Assembly (NCBI GenBank): GCA_016745035.1
Contig: JADGDE010000010.1
Coordinates: forward strand, 1-64,000
Reading direction: 5' to 3'
Source of the DNA: Thiotrichales bacterium
Lineage (GTDB): Bacteria; Pseudomonadota; Gammaproteobacteria; Beggiatoales; Beggiatoaceae
Length of the DNA stretch: 64,000 bases
The notes under the pieces are model-generated. The model saw nothing but the letters and a program-made list of their open reading frames with translations. It did no database searches and was not told the origin of the DNA. Below, piece after piece: positions 62,195 to 64,000 of the stretch (position 1 is its first letter; every line of letters starts with the position of its first letter). Both the position numbers and the translations under genes were made by a program.

Positions 62195-64000
62195 ATGCAA
62201 ACAAAATGGTTAAACACAATGGTCGAAAGACCGTTAACGGTATTACTGATTAGTTTAAGTCTGATCGTCCTTGCCAGCATGGGCGCAAAAAACTTGGTAT
62301 TCAAAACCGATTATCGGGTCTTTTTTGGCGAAGATAATCCGCAATTGATTGCTTTTGAAAACATGCAAGCAACCTATGATAAAAACGACACGGTTGATTT
62401 TGTCATTGCACCTAAAAACGGCGATATTTTTACTAAAGAAAATTTAAACATGCTGTTGGAATTAACCAATGATGCGTGGCAAATTCCCTATTCTAACCGC
62501 GTTGACTCGATTACTAACTTCCAGCACACCAGCGCTGAAGAAGATGATTTAATCGTCGCTGATTTATTCGCCGAAGAAGATGAAATCTCGGCGGCGCATC
62601 TGGAGAAAATCCGCGCCATTGCCCTCAAAGAGCCAAACTTAAACACCCGCCTGATTTCCACAGATAGCCGCATTAGCCTTATATCCACCATTGTGCAACT
62701 GCCGGGCAAACAACAAACCAAAGAAGTGTTTGAAGTGGTCGAATTTGTCCGCGACCTCAAAGCCCGTTATCAAGAAAAATACCCCGATGTCGAGTTTTAT
62801 TTAACGGGCATGGTAATGATGAACAACAGCTTTGCCGAATCTTCCATGCGTGACTCCAGCACCTTAGTGCCTTTGATGTTTTTCACCATCATTATTGCCA
62901 TGCTGTTTTTACTCAAAACCGTCTCCGGTACGATTGCCACCGTGGTGGTGATTGCGACCTCGATTGCCGCGACGATGGGGCTGGCGGGTTGGGCTGGCTT
63001 ATATTTAACTGGCCCTTCAGCGAGTACGCCGACTTTGGTGATGACGCTCGCCGTGGCTGATTGTATTCATATTTTGACCACTTTATTTTATGAAATGCGC
63101 CGAGGTATGGAGAAAAAAGCCGCTATTTTAATGAGCTTACGAATTAATTTTAAGCCGATTTTCTTAACCAGTATCACCACCGCCATTGGCTTTTTGAGTT
63201 TGAATTTCTCCGACGCGCCACCTTTTCATGATTTAGGTAATATGGTCGCCACTGGGGTTATGTTGGCTTTTATTTTCTCGGTGACAATTTTCCCCGCCTT
63301 GCTGGTTTTGTTACCTATGAAAGTTAAAACCATTGCCGATGGGCACACGGATATGATGGATAAATTTGCTGATTTTGTGATTCGCCAGCGAAATAAACTC
63401 TTGCCGATCACTTCGGTGATTATGTTAAGTATCATTGCCTTGATTCCACTCAATGAACTCAACGATAATTTTGTCGAATATTTCGATAACACCGTGCCGT
63501 TTCGTAACGCCACCGATTTCATGCAGGAGAATATCCACGGTTTAACGACGATGGGTTATTCGCTCGATAGCAATGAGCCGAGTGGTGTCAACAACCCTGA
63601 GTTTCTCGCCCTCACTGAGCGCTTTGCCAATTGGTTACGCGCACAGCCAGAAACCCAACACGTCATGAGCGTCACCGATACCCTCAAGCGCTTAAATCAA
63701 AACATGCACGGCGATGATCCGAGTTTTTACAAATTGCCCGAAAGCCAAGAATTATCAGCGCAATATTTATTACTCTATGAAATGTCCTTGCCTTATGGAC
63801 TGGATTTAAACAACCAACTCAATGTTGATAAATCCGGCACGCGCTTAATGGCGACCTTTGATAACCTCAATTCCAAACAAATTTTGGACATTGAACGCCG
63901 CGCTTATGCGTGGTTTGCGACCCAAAACAGCCGTTATACTCTGGAAGCTGCCAGCCCTGACTTGATGTTTGCCCACATTGGGCAGCGCAATATCACCAGT
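62195..64000 (+). CDS. RND/MMPL-family exporter, partial (cut by the window end)
   Basis: 602 codons visible, starting MQTKWLNTMVERPLTVLLI with GGGAGC as RBS. TM1, then a periplasmic loop (to ~residue 215), TM2-6 with 'TLVMTLAVADCIHILTTLFYEMRRGMEKKAAILMSLRINFKPIFLTSITTAIGFLSLNFSDAPPFHDLGNMVATGVMLAFIFSVTIFPALLVL', a second periplasmic loop. This is the predicted-exporter (RND superfamily, COG1033-like) type that usually pairs with LolA-like lipoprotein-sorting proteins. The C-terminal half lies outside. It is a probable lipid or hydrophobic-molecule exporter. Confidence 0.88.
   Translation, partial: MQTKWLNTMVERPLTVLLISLSLIVLASMGAKNLVFKTDYRVFFGEDNPQLIAFENMQATYDKNDTVDFVIAPKNGDIFTKENLNMLLELTNDAWQIPYSNRVDSITNFQHTSAEEDDLIVADLFAEEDEISAAHLEKIRAIALKEPNLNTRLISTDSRISLISTIVQLPGKQQTKEVFEVVEFVRDLKARYQEKYPDVEFYLTGMVMMNNSFAESSMRDSSTLVPLMFFTIIIAMLFLLKTVSGTIATVVVIATSIAATMGLAGWAGLYLTGPSASTPTLVMTLAVADCIHILTTLFYEMRRGMEKKAAILMSLRINFKPIFLTSITTAIGFLSLNFSDAPPFHDLGNMVATGVMLAFIFSVTIFPALLVLLPMKVKTIADGHTDMMDKFADFVIRQRNKLLPITSVIMLSIIALIPLNELNDNFVEYFDNTVPFRNATDFMQENIHGLTTMGYSLDSNEPSGVNNPEFLALTERFANWLRAQPETQHVMSVTDTLKRLNQNMHGDDPSFYKLPESQELSAQYLLLYEMSLPYGLDLNNQLNVDKSGTRLMATFDNLNSKQILDIERRAYAWFATQNSRYTLEAASPDLMFAHIGQRNITS

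Overview
The window reads as chromosome of a Gram-negative gammaproteobacterium. Outer-membrane machinery (BamB, OpgB-like transferase, porin, two TonB receptors), GlnE, a lysC-csrA linkage, many hybrid histidine kinases and a sulfur-flavoured gene set (O-acetylhomoserine sulfhydrylase, CysM, a Cys-less DsrC-family protein, a periplasmic two-domain rhodanese, cytochrome c4, an MBL-fold protein of a type seen near sulfur genes) fit a sulfur-oxidising Thiotrichales/Beggiatoaceae-like organism. The lineage is an inference. No tRNA, rRNA or CRISPR array was seen.

Layout. 1-10 kb: small conserved protein, metY, thioredoxin-fold protein, glnE, TonB receptor, serC. 10-17 kb: Cys-less DsrC homologue, PKD-repeat exoprotein, large sulfotransferase-glycosyltransferase fusion, cysM. 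17-26 kb (mostly minus): kinase translationally coupled to cysM, DUF697 and DUF350 membrane proteins, a secreted two-repeat protein, a receiver-kinase, LolA-like protein, methyltransferase. 26-36 kb (mostly minus): DUF1287, PsiE, amidohydrolase, rhodanese, L,D-transpeptidase, OpgB-like enzyme, BamB, DUF4381, Mth938-like protein, CsrA, LysC. 36-39 kb (plus): rluB, a fetB-like gene, a 61-codon ORF and a fructosamine-kinase-family gene, coupled through overlaps. 39-41 kb is a mobile-element junction: a hairpin cluster, an IS1-type element abutting a truncated IS5-type transposase, then a ~300-nt highly structured RNA resembling HEARO/omegaRNA without an IscB gene. 41-50 kb: second TonB receptor, chemoreceptor plus hybrid kinase carrying two degenerate receivers, cytochrome c4, tyrS. 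50-64 kb: porin, MBL protein, TauE-like exporter, sigma-54 activator, ABC exporter pair, DUF2157-like protein, large secreted Asp-box protein, VHL-beta-domain protein, and an RND exporter cut by the window end behind paired operator-like palindromes.

The dominant unexplained structure is a dispersed, non-autonomous inverted-repeat element. There are about 130-bp full copies with 13-bp ends CTGATGTTACGCA, plus internally deleted ~85-bp and 43-bp forms. About 17 copies or fragments occur in 64 kb. Several are bounded by 7-8 bp A/T-rich direct repeats that look like target-site duplications. They occur in tandem and head-to-head arrays and frequently sit exactly at stop codons, where the element or its target duplication supplies the stop. 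No matching transposase is in the window.
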